The position numbers and the translations under genes were made by a program. Below the pieces are notes generated by a model, which saw only the letters and a list, made by a program, of their open reading frames with translations, was not told the origin of the DNA and did not search any database. Source: Planctomycetota bacterium (GTDB taxonomy: Bacteria; Planctomycetota; SZUA-567; JAFGNG01). Taken from it: a DNA stretch of 7,837 bases. The stretch lies in the NCBI GenBank assembly GCA_016927125.1, contig JAFGNG010000104.1:1-7837 (forward strand). Direction: 5' to 3'. This document shows positions 1 to 6,416 of the stretch, in pieces (positions within the stretch are counted from its first letter, which is position 1; each line of letters starts with the position of its first letter).

Positions 1-1281
1 CCGCCCATACTTGGAAAGGTATTGCGCGGCGATGGCAACATTATTGAGATAGCAAAAACCTCCGAAAGCACGGCGCTCGGCATGGTGCCCTGGAGGCCGG
101 GTCAAGGCATATGCCAGGCGTTGCCCGCCAAGAATTTCGTAGGCGGCAGTCAGTGCACAGTCCGCGCCCTCCCGGGCGGCAGGGAAAGCCTGCTTATCGA
201 TGGGGGTGAAGGTATCTATGCAATAGTAACCTGGTAAAACTGATTCTTCCTTCGGTGGTCGGGCTTGGTTACGAATCGGAAAGACATAAGGATAGAGCGG
301 TCTCTTGCCTGAGTTATGGGCACAGGCACGGCGCAGGTATTCAAAGAAATCCTTGTCATGCACTTCGAGTATATGTCGGTCAGGGAACTTGCGAACTGCA
401 ACCCGGCGGCAAAATCCGCTCTCATCCATCGCCGCAAGAATCACCTCCATGCGCACAGGCGACTCCACATAGCCGCGTTCCTTGATATGATGGACGGCGT
501 GTTGTGTATTTACAACCACTGCAATTTCCTGATGCCTGTGGATTGGCACACCTGGTTGGGTTTGAACCACCGGTGCTTTCAAATAACGCGACTCGCGCAA
601 GTGCACCGGATCGTCAGTTACCGATGCCACGACCTTCTCGACATACTCCGCCGGACAGACATTGCCGTATTTCCTCTCCAGGATGGCCCGGATAACTTTA
701 CGCGCAAACTGTTTTGAAGGAGCCTGGTGCAGCCCCATTCCATCGAAGACCAGGTGTGGCATGCAGGTGTCGCCCTCTTTGACCGGATACTCATAGCCAG
801 TTCCAATAATGGGTCGCGCGTCGTAGCGTTCATAGAATTTAAGCCTGGCACGGTTCTGCTTAAGCAATTCAGGATCGGGGCATTCCTTTTCATCATCAGG
901 TAAGCACTCGAAGAACAATCCATTTGCCTTCAGGGCCGCCGTTTCCTCTCGTACACATTCGTAAAGCGCTCCTCCGAGGCCGCCGCCGCTCTTCTCAGAG
1001 GAAGTTGCAATCCAGTCGAGATAACAGAAGTTTATCTCGGGTTCATGCAGAAGAACAGCAAACCCCAGCACCTGGTGGCGCCGCATACTCTCGGCGACGT
1101 AGAGAATCGGCCGGAAACGTTCTTTGAAGGGATTACGCATCTTGTGGCCAAGAGACTCTATCTCTCCCGGATCGGCGGCAGAGAATTGCGCCAGGAAGAT
1201 CGCCTTGACTTGTCGCAACGCCTCTCGGTTTACCGGGAGGATGTCATCGTAAATGCGGCGGATACTAAAGGAATAGGACAT
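1..1281 (-). CDS. GNAT acetyltransferase - APAH/histone-deacetylase-like fusion protein (3' end outside window)
   Basis: I translated this frame by hand; it is open for 427 codons from ATG 1281 to the left edge, so the C-terminus is missing. Residues about 1-180 look like a GNAT fold: a beta-strand pair (VLGFAVLLHE, 71-80) is followed by LDWIAT and the acetyl-CoA pyrophosphate loop SGGGLGGALY (98-107). Residues about 235-427 are a histone-deacetylase/acetylpolyamine-amidohydrolase domain. It shows EVHDKDFFEYL (306-316), GYYCIDTFTPI (351-361), and the signature RPPGHHAERRAFGG with the tandem catalytic histidines H399-H400, then FCYLNN (409-414). The zinc ligands (DxH and a later Asp) would lie beyond base 1 and cannot be checked. 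GYYC and TPI resemble acetylpolyamine amidohydrolases more than eukaryotic HDACs. A good SD (AGGGGAG, 1292-1298) overlaps the upstream stop codon, and the gap to the second ATP-grasp gene is 15 bases. Likely role (inference): acetylation and deacetylation of an amine on the operon's substrate or product. A protein-lysine substrate is also possible. Confidence 0.9.
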   Translation of the reverse strand, partial: MSYSFSIRRIYDDILPVNREALRQVKAIFLAQFSAADPGEIESLGHKMRNPFKERFRPILYVAESMRRHQVLGFAVLLHEPEINFCYLDWIATSSEKSGGGLGGALYECVREETAALKANGLFFECLPDDEKECPDPELLKQNRARLKFYERYDARPIIGTGYEYPVKEGDTCMPHLVFDGMGLHQAPSKQFARKVIRAILERKYGNVCPAEYVEKVVASVTDDPVHLRESRYLKAPVVQTQPGVPIHRHQEIAVVVNTQHAVHHIKERGYVESPVRMEVILAAMDESGFCRRVAVRKFPDRHILEVHDKDFFEYLRRACAHNSGKRPLYPYVFPIRNQARPPKEESVLPGYYCIDTFTPIDKQAFPAAREGADCALTAAYEILGGQRLAYALTRPPGHHAERRAFGGFCYLNNVAIAAQYLSKYGR

Positions 1282-1296
1282 TTGCGGTTAACTCCC

Positions 1297-2325
1297 CTAT
1301 GTGTTTTGTAATATTCCGTGGCAGCTTGGCGGTCGGTTAAAAAAAGGTTCATGACAACTCCCAAGGATTCTTCCTACAACCTCGTTGCAATCCAACCCCG
1401 AGCGCTCCGCAGCAGCCATGAAACCGGCATCTGGTGAGAGGCAAGGATTGGCGTTGACCTCCAGAATCCATGGCTTTCCCACACTATCAACCCGGAAATC
1501 GACCCTCGCATAGCCCCCTAGCCCGAACGCGTGCCAAGCTGCCAACGCCAGATTGTTTAATTTATCCAGGAGGGGCTGGTCTTTTGCAATAAAGTCAAAG
1601 CGCCTGGGGGTATGGTGGTATTCATAGCTCCCTTCATCCCATTTGGCACGATAGTCCACGATCTTTGGCATCTCCGGGTGATAACCAATGAATTCAATCT
1701 CAGCTGCCGGCAAGACCTCCGGTCCGGACGGTGAGTCCAGCAAGGAGAGATTGAATTCCCGCCCCGCAATGAATTGTTCGGCAAAACAATCCCCGATCTC
1801 TGTGGCTCTGGCCTGCCGCACTGCAGACAAGAGTTCTGCCTGAGAGTCTGCTGTCCGGATAGATTCTGCTGACAGGCCCAGTGACGCATGCTCCCAGATG
1901 GATTTGATAATATAACTTCCTGGAGAAAAACTTTGGCCAGAATTTTCTCCACAGGCAAACCAAGCTGGAGTGGGAAGACCGGCAGAACGCAGCCATCTTT
2001 TCGCCATGGTCTTGTGAGAGGTCAGGAAGAGCGCAGCCGAAGATGAGCCCGTGAAGGGGATGCGCAGGGCTTCAAGCAACCCTGGCACTACCGCAAGCAA
2101 CCGTCCGTAACCATCCAGGGATTCCACCAGATTAAAGGCGAAGTCCGGATGGAAGTCTGCGATAGCTGTCTTCAAGGCGGACAACTCAGAGGTGCAAGGA
2201 AATGTTAATACCTCATGACCTAATTGCGATAACGCTTTACTTACTGTATCGCGTTGGGTAAGGACGTCGGCATCATCATTACGCGCGCATTCTTCAACCG
2301 CATTATGCAAAACCATAGTGCGCAT
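1297..2325 (-). CDS. ATP-grasp ligase, D-Ala-D-Ala-ligase-like (second of the pair)
   Basis: The 342-residue protein has the three-part architecture of D-alanine-D-alanine-ligase-like ATP-grasp enzymes, which activate a carboxylate as an acyl phosphate and join it to an amine. Seen: the N-terminal FNLVESLDGYGR segment (64-75) at the place of the Ddl substrate loop, LRIPFTGSS (87-95), ATP-binding lysine candidates K105 and K141, FIAGREF (185-191), and the Mg-binding end RVDFR (274-278) with LEVNANPCLSPDAG (288-301; E289 and N291 are the expected metal ligands). Cytoplasmic, with no signal peptide or membrane segment. The start lies 2 bases after the stop of the preceding ligase gene; an in-frame ATG three codons later is an alternative. 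It differs clearly from its neighbour in loops and C-terminus, so it is not a recent duplicate. The substrate is unknown. A cell-wall D-Ala-D-Ala ligase is unlikely because the Ddl substrate loop (HGxxGEDG) is absent and the context is not peptidoglycan synthesis. Confidence 0.9.
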   Translation of the reverse strand: MRTMVLHNAVEECARNDDADVLTQRDTVSKALSQLGHEVLTFPCTSELSALKTAIADFHPDFAFNLVESLDGYGRLLAVVPGLLEALRIPFTGSSSAALFLTSHKTMAKRWLRSAGLPTPAWFACGENSGQSFSPGSYIIKSIWEHASLGLSAESIRTADSQAELLSAVRQARATEIGDCFAEQFIAGREFNLSLLDSPSGPEVLPAAEIEFIGYHPEMPKIVDYRAKWDEGSYEYHHTPRRFDFIAKDQPLLDKLNNLALAAWHAFGLGGYARVDFRVDSVGKPWILEVNANPCLSPDAGFMAAAERSGLDCNEVVGRILGSCHEPFFNRPPSCHGILQNT

Positions 2326-2327
2326 TT

Positions 2328-3329
2328 TTACACCATCCCGCAGGGATATTTAATCCGCTCGGTGGCGGAGGCAACTATCCGGTGAATCAGTTCAGGGTAT
2401 GGGAGCCCTGCTTTACTGCTCATGATTGGCAGATCCGAATGTTCCGGGTGCAGGCCTGCCAGCGGGTTTACTTCGATGAATTGCACAGAGCCGTCAGTAG
2501 CACAGCGTAAATCCACCCGTCCGCCGTCACGGCAGCCCAGGGCCAGCCAAGCACGCAGGGCTAAGTCCTCTGCCTCTTTTACCACTGGGTCGGAAGTCGC
2601 GCTCACCAGGCGGTAGTCGACCAACTCCTCGCAGCGCTCCTTGTTGATATAGGAATAAACCTCGGCCTCAGCCTTATCCAACAGGACTATCTCCAGGCTG
2701 CCAACCACTTGCGCAGCCTCGCCGGTGCCGGTGATTCCTACGGTGAATTCCCGGCCAGGCAGAAAACTCTCGACCAATACAGGCTGACTGTAGCTGGCCA
2801 GTAAGGTCGTGCACAACAGGGCAAGGTCTTTTCTCTGCCGCACCACCGATTTGGGAGTAACCCCCTTCCCGGTGCCTTCCCCCACCGGTTTGACAAAATA
2901 TGGCGGGTCGAAATCCACCAAGGCAAGATCCCGCTCATGCTCAATAACTGCGAAGTCCGGGGTAGGTATTCCTACATCGCGGATTATCCGCTTGGTATAA
3001 CCCTTATGCAGGGTCATGCCCATGACTACGGGATCGGAAAAGGTATACGGGATATTATAGATATCAAGAAGGGCAGGCACCTGTGCCTCGCGACCAAACC
3101 CATACATCCCTTCGGCAATATTAAATACCAAATCCCAGCGCGCCCCGGCTGCCAGCCGCCCGACCAGATCCCGGGCGTGGCCAATGCGCTCGGTACGGTG
3201 CCCCAAGACCTGCAGCGCAGTTTCAATAGCCACGACCGTATCTTCCCGGTCAAACTCGGCGGTTTCCTCCTCGCTGAATCCCTCGCTCAGATATTGGGAT
3301 CTCAGGTCGTAGGTCAATCCGATCAGCAT
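2328..3329 (-). CDS. ATP-grasp ligase, D-Ala-D-Ala-ligase-like (first of the pair)
   Basis: The 333-residue protein is an ATP-grasp carboxylate-amine ligase of the D-Ala-D-Ala ligase superfamily. Motifs in order: an acidic N-terminal stretch FDREDTVVAIETAL (26-39), FNIAEGMYGFGREAQ (69-83) in place of the Ddl HGxxGEDG loop, LLDIYNIPYTFSDP (87-100), K109, the ATP-binding YFVKPVGEGTGKGV (144-157, K147), VES (185-187), LPGREFTVGI (190-199), RVDLR (271-275), and the metal-binding IEVNPLAGLHPEHSDLP (285-301, E286 and N288). Its ATG sits inside the end of the aminomutase gene (ATGCTGA, 7-base overlap), which points to translational coupling. The protein is soluble. The family joins amino acids or short peptides; which carboxylate and amine are used here cannot be read from the sequence. 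Because it follows directly after a lysine 2,3-aminomutase, beta-lysine is a reasonable candidate substrate (inference). Confidence 0.9.
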   Translation of the reverse strand: MLIGLTYDLRSQYLSEGFSEEETAEFDREDTVVAIETALQVLGHRTERIGHARDLVGRLAAGARWDLVFNIAEGMYGFGREAQVPALLDIYNIPYTFSDPVVMGMTLHKGYTKRIIRDVGIPTPDFAVIEHERDLALVDFDPPYFVKPVGEGTGKGVTPKSVVRQRKDLALLCTTLLASYSQPVLVESFLPGREFTVGITGTGEAAQVVGSLEIVLLDKAEAEVYSYINKERCEELVDYRLVSATSDPVVKEAEDLALRAWLALGCRDGGRVDLRCATDGSVQFIEVNPLAGLHPEHSDLPIMSSKAGLPYPELIHRIVASATERIKYPCGMV

Positions 3330-4597
3330 GGGGTTTTCTTCTTACCCGCAGGATCGGGATAACGAAATAGCTCGCCCTGGTAGTTGCGCAGAATCAAGTC
3401 GTCACCCTCGCGCCCAGCCACATATTCCGGCATCAAGGGGATCTTACCACCACCGCCCGGTGCGTCAATCACATAGGTCGGCACACCGTAGCCGCTGGTG
3501 TGCCCTCGCAGACCTTGGATTATCTCCAGGCCTTTCTCGACACTGGTACGGAAATGCGCAGAGCCGGTAATGGGATCACACTGGTAAAGGTAATAGGGAC
3601 GAACCCGCATTTTGAGCAGATGGTGCATTAGTTCCTTCATAGTTTCAACATTGTCGTTTATACCCTTGAGCAATACTGTCTGTGAGCCCAGGGGAATACC
3701 GGCATTAGCCAAAAGAGCGCAGGCGCGGTAAGCTTCAGGAGTACATTCCTCCGGATGGATAAAGTGCAGGCTCATCCACAACGGGTGGTAGCGGCGCAGG
3801 ACGCGTACCAAAGCGGGATTAATGCGCTGGGGTAATACCGTAGTCACCTTGGTGCCAATCCGGATAATCTCGACATGCGGAATAGCACGTAGGCGTGAAA
3901 GCAGCCAATCAAGCTTGGAATTAGCAAGCATAAGCGGATCCCCGCCTGAGACCACAACATCGCGGATTTGGGGAGTCGCGCGGATATAGTCGATAGCGCG
4001 TTCCAGGCGTTCCGTGGTGGGTTTAATGTCGCCATGGCCAACCACGCGCGAGCGGGTGCAATAACGGCAATAGGTGGAACAAAAATCAAGTACCAGCAGC
4101 AGGGCGCGATCAGGATAACGGTGCACAATGCCAGGCACTGGGCTGTCCCCCTCTTCGCCCAGGGGGTCATCAGCCTCGCCAGGGCCGCATTGCAGTTCAT
4201 GGACTGTGGGGATTACACAACGGCGCAAGGGATGGTTTGCATCATCCGCTTGTAACAGGCTCATATAGTATGGGGTAATTCCGGCGGGAAGCTTTGCCCT
4301 TTCGCTATTTAAAAGAATCATCTCTTCCGGCGCTAGCTTGAGGATCTCCCGGATACGCATATGCGTACGAATACGGTTCTTAATCTGCCAATGCCAATCA
4401 TCCCAGTCCTGATCGGTCACTTCGGGAAAATATTTGCTCCGGAAAGCCTTGGTCTTATCGTTGTTGACGGTAGTGACATCCACATTTCTGCATTTTCGCT
4501 CCCGCGCCATCCCTGGCACTGAGAGCTTAGTACTGGGAGGTTCTTCATCTAAAACGCTTAATAGTCCCAAAGATTTAATTTCTCTCCTCGTATTCAT
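3323..4597 (-). CDS. kamA: Lysine 2,3-aminomutase, KamA family radical SAM/PLP enzyme
   Basis: Predicted to convert L-lysine to L-beta-lysine using a [4Fe-4S] cluster, S-adenosylmethionine and PLP. The radical SAM motif CSTYCRYC gives cluster ligands C173, C177 and C180, and R182 follows as in the Clostridium subterminale enzyme, where this Arg holds the substrate carboxylate. PLP-binding DAPGGGGK supplies K385. D341 (YQCD) and D378 (VIDAP) sit exactly 44 and 7 residues before that lysine, matching the two aspartates that recognise the lysine side-chain amine; glutamate aminomutases have other residues there. The C173-K385 distance (212) equals that recalled for the clostridial enzyme. Length is 424 residues, with about 48 extra N-terminal residues and a shorter C-terminus. 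The cysteine-rich C-terminal zinc site of the clostridial enzyme is absent, and its internal zinc Cys aligns with N316. The ATG has a strong SD (AAAGGGA, 4604-4610). First gene of the operon, behind a sigma-54 promoter. Full KAM length and context argue against EpmB (EF-P modification). Confidence 0.93.
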   Translation of the reverse strand: MNTRREIKSLGLLSVLDEEPPSTKLSVPGMARERKCRNVDVTTVNNDKTKAFRSKYFPEVTDQDWDDWHWQIKNRIRTHMRIREILKLAPEEMILLNSERAKLPAGITPYYMSLLQADDANHPLRRCVIPTVHELQCGPGEADDPLGEEGDSPVPGIVHRYPDRALLLVLDFCSTYCRYCTRSRVVGHGDIKPTTERLERAIDYIRATPQIRDVVVSGGDPLMLANSKLDWLLSRLRAIPHVEIIRIGTKVTTVLPQRINPALVRVLRRYHPLWMSLHFIHPEECTPEAYRACALLANAGIPLGSQTVLLKGINDNVETMKELMHHLLKMRVRPYYLYQCDPITGSAHFRTSVEKGLEIIQGLRGHTSGYGVPTYVIDAPGGGGKIPLMPEYVAGREGDDLILRNYQGELFRYPDPAGKKKTPC

Positions 4598-4603
4598 GTA
4601 CCT

Positions 4604-4610
4604 TCCCTTT
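4604..4610 (-). promoter_or_regulatory. Ribosome binding site of the aminomutase gene
   Basis: On the minus strand AAAGGGA lies about 7 bases before ATG 4597. It decides in favour of the long N-terminus over the internal Met30, which would otherwise give a length closer to the clostridial enzyme. Confidence 0.6.
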
Positions 4611-4695
4611 AGTTAAAATTTTATTTTGCCCACACAAAAATAGAGCCTGCTCCCCCGGAATAACATGGAGGACACCTTACATTTACTTTTCTTTT

Positions 4696-4712
4696 AAGCA
4701 ATTCCCGTTCCA
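4696..4712 (-). promoter_or_regulatory. Sigma-54 (-24/-12) promoter of the kamA operon
   Basis: On the minus strand the sequence TGGAACGGGAATTGCTT fits the sigma-54 consensus TGGCAC-N5-TTGCW with one mismatch (A for C in the -24 box). The invariant GG and GC are spaced correctly. The predicted transcription start is near 4686, leaving a leader of about 89 bases before the aminomutase ATG at 4597. A sigma-54-dependent activator gene is transcribed divergently next door, which strongly supports the call. No sigma-70 promoter of comparable quality was seen for the operon. Confidence 0.8.
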
Positions 4713-4773
4713 GATATTAATAGCATTTAAGTCGGTTATTTACCAGTTAATAGCACTTTTATCAAAAATACAG

Positions 4774-4783
4774 GAAACGTTTC
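4774..4783. promoter_or_regulatory. Candidate enhancer site for the sigma-54 activator (perfect palindrome)
   Basis: GAAACGTTTC is a perfect 10-bp palindrome inside GGAAACGTTTCTTCC. Its centre is about 92 bases upstream of the predicted sigma-54 transcription start, a usual distance for an upstream activator sequence bound by a Fis-type helix-turn-helix dimer. It also lies about 20 bases upstream of the regulator's own predicted -35 box, so autoregulation is possible. Assignment to this regulator is inference; the palindrome itself is directly visible. Confidence 0.4.
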
Positions 4784-4804
4784 TTCCGAAAATCTCCATG
4801 TCTG

Positions 4805-4832
4805 TTGACTTTTGGTTCCGATTGGTTAAAAT
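4805..4832 (+). promoter_or_regulatory. Sigma-70-type promoter of the activator gene
   Basis: TTGACT (4805-4810) and TAAAAT (4827-4832) each match the -35 and -10 consensus at five of six positions, with a 16-base spacer. The start of transcription would be near 4839, about 33 bases before the GTG start codon of the regulator. This arrangement lets the activator be made at a basal level independent of sigma-54. Confidence 0.5.
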
Positions 4833-4871
4833 TCCGCCAAGTTCAAGGGGATACTAAATCAAGGGCATACT

Positions 4872-6335
4872 GTGCTTATCAGAATTCTGATTTCAATTTC
4901 AGATGCGCAGCTCCATCGCCAGATCCGCCGACTATTGCAGCAGAGTGATGCTGTGTTAGTTGATATTCCGCTAGCTTCTGACCCGCTTACCCAGGCTACC
5001 GCAAACACCTGCGATCTCATGGTGATGCAAATTGATACCCTTGACGAAAAGATGCATCAGCTTGCCTTGGAGATGGCGGAGTTGCCGGACAATCCCTGGC
5101 TCATTCTTATTACCGATTCTGAAGATCCCTTCGAGCGCACGGAATTCCTTGCTTCGGGTGGCCTTGCAGTCCTGCCAATGGCGGTCGGCGCTGAACAGAT
5201 CGTCGCTGTCCTTGAGGAAATGATCGACAAGCGCAAAACCTTCATCAGTTCCACTATCAATCATCGCAATTTGCTCAATGAACCGCGGCTGAATGACTTT
5301 TATTTTGCCAGTCCCTCCATGCGCGAGTTCCTGCGTTTCGCTTTCAAAATCGCTGCCAGCGAGGCCAACCTGCTCCTGCTGGGGGAGACCGGGGTTGGTA
5401 AAGAACACCTTGCGCGTGCTATCCACCGGTCTGGTTCGCGCGCTACCGCTCCCTTTGTTCCTGTAAACTGCGGTTCGCTTTCGGAAAACCTCTTGGAAAG
5501 CGACTTATTTGGTCATGAAAAAGGTTCCTTCACCGGCGCCAACCATGCCCGGCGCGGAGCATTTGAATTAGCTCATAAAGGCACGATCTTTCTCGACGAA
5601 ATCGCTGATCTCCCTTATCAATTACAGGTCCGCCTGCTGCGCGCCATTCAAGACAAGGAGATCCAACGAGTTGGTGCAGAGCGCGCTATTCCTGTAGATG
5701 TTCGCATCATGGCAGCCACCAACCGGGATCTCCGCCATGAGGTTGATTCTAATCGTTTCCGCCAGGATCTCTACTACCGGTTGAATGTCATCTCCTTGAC
5801 TGTTCCGCCCTTGCGAGAACGCCGGGAAGATATCCCCGCCTTGGTCAGCCGGTTTGTAGAATTTTACCGTTCCTCCATGCGGGCAGAGATCATCGGGATT
5901 CGAGATGAGGCCTTACGGGCTTTGGTTCAGTATGACTGGCCAGGCAATGTGCGCGAACTGGCGAATATCATCGAACGCTCCATGCTCATCTGCGAAGATG
6001 ATGAAATTGATCTCTGTGATTTCCCGGACGAGATTCGGACACTGGCAAAGACCTACGATTCTGAAGAAATCAGTAGCAACCCAGAAGCACCTGCCCTTGC
6101 CGACGATACGGTCGATGTTTGTGAGTTATTATGGAAAGACGCAAGGCGAATCGGCCTCGACAAGCTGGAGCGCACATATTTTACCAGACTTTTAGAAACC
6201 ACCAGAGGCAGAATCCGCGAAGCAGCCCGGCGTGCCGGAGTAGATCCCCGTTCTATAAATGATAAAATGCGCCGCTATAACCTTCACAAAGAAGATTTTA
6301 AACACCGGAACCAGCCACCAAATTCTGACGCGTGA
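4872..6335 (+). CDS. Sigma-54-dependent transcriptional activator with degenerate receiver-like domain
   Basis: The 487-residue protein is a bacterial enhancer-binding protein. Residues 1-125 have receiver-like alternating strands and helices, but the phospho-Asp position reads Q53 (CDLMVMQID, 47-55), the N-terminal acidic pair is missing, and the conserved late Lys is replaced (VLPMAV, 100-105). It is therefore probably a pseudo-receiver that is not controlled by classical phosphorylation. The AAA+ domain (about 143-385) has Walker A GETGVGKE (171-178), the sigma-54 contact loop GSFTGA (218-223, a Ser variant of GAFTGA), Walker B GTIFLDEI (237-244), sensor I ATNRDL (282-287), arginines in RFRQDLYYRLNV (295-306), and WPGNVREL (356-363). 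A Fis-type helix-turn-helix spans about 433-472. The start is GTG 4872, preceded by AAGGG (4861-4865). No in-frame ATG, GTG or TTG lies between it and the upstream stop at 4827. Divergent from the kamA operon and its sigma-54 promoter, so it most likely activates that operon. Confidence 0.93.
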   Translation: MLIRILISISDAQLHRQIRRLLQQSDAVLVDIPLASDPLTQATANTCDLMVMQIDTLDEKMHQLALEMAELPDNPWLILITDSEDPFERTEFLASGGLAVLPMAVGAEQIVAVLEEMIDKRKTFISSTINHRNLLNEPRLNDFYFASPSMREFLRFAFKIAASEANLLLLGETGVGKEHLARAIHRSGSRATAPFVPVNCGSLSENLLESDLFGHEKGSFTGANHARRGAFELAHKGTIFLDEIADLPYQLQVRLLRAIQDKEIQRVGAERAIPVDVRIMAATNRDLRHEVDSNRFRQDLYYRLNVISLTVPPLRERREDIPALVSRFVEFYRSSMRAEIIGIRDEALRALVQYDWPGNVRELANIIERSMLICEDDEIDLCDFPDEIRTLAKTYDSEEISSNPEAPALADDTVDVCELLWKDARRIGLDKLERTYFTRLLETTRGRIREAARRAGVDPRSINDKMRRYNLHKEDFKHRNQPPNSDA

Positions 6336-6416
6336 GAATGGCATAAGCTCCGTTATTTACGATGTAACCCAATAAATTTAAAGAGGTTGTGTCGGGGTTG
6401 AAATAAGTGCCCACTC

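Noticed and set aside
316..717. 133-residue plus-strand frame
   Set aside because: It lies antisense to the GNAT-APAH gene, which has clear domain motifs in its own frame; this frame has none.
618..923. 101-residue minus-strand frame
   Set aside because: Same strand as the GNAT-APAH gene but in a different frame; it shows no motif and is a shadow.
1297..3329. Cell-wall D-Ala-D-Ala ligases (ddl)
   Set aside because: The substrate loop typical of Ddl is absent in both and no peptidoglycan gene is nearby; only the superfamily call is kept.
2937..3362. 141-residue plus-strand frame
   Set aside because: Antisense to the first ATP-grasp gene and its junction with the aminomutase gene; it lacks a domain signal.
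3968..4255. 95-residue plus-strand frame
   Set aside because: Antisense to the radical SAM core of the aminomutase; a shadow.
3323..4597. EpmB-type EF-P lysine aminomutase
   Set aside because: The protein is longer than EpmB, no efp or epmA gene is adjacent, and it is embedded in a ligase operon.
4971..5426. 151-residue minus-strand frame
   Set aside because: Antisense to the regulator's receiver and Walker A region; no motifs of its own.
6336..6416. Bidirectional terminator between the convergent genes
   Set aside because: I found no GC-rich hairpin followed by a T-run on either strand. The GCAC/GTGC arms near 6420-6435 lie inside the coding region and are too short.
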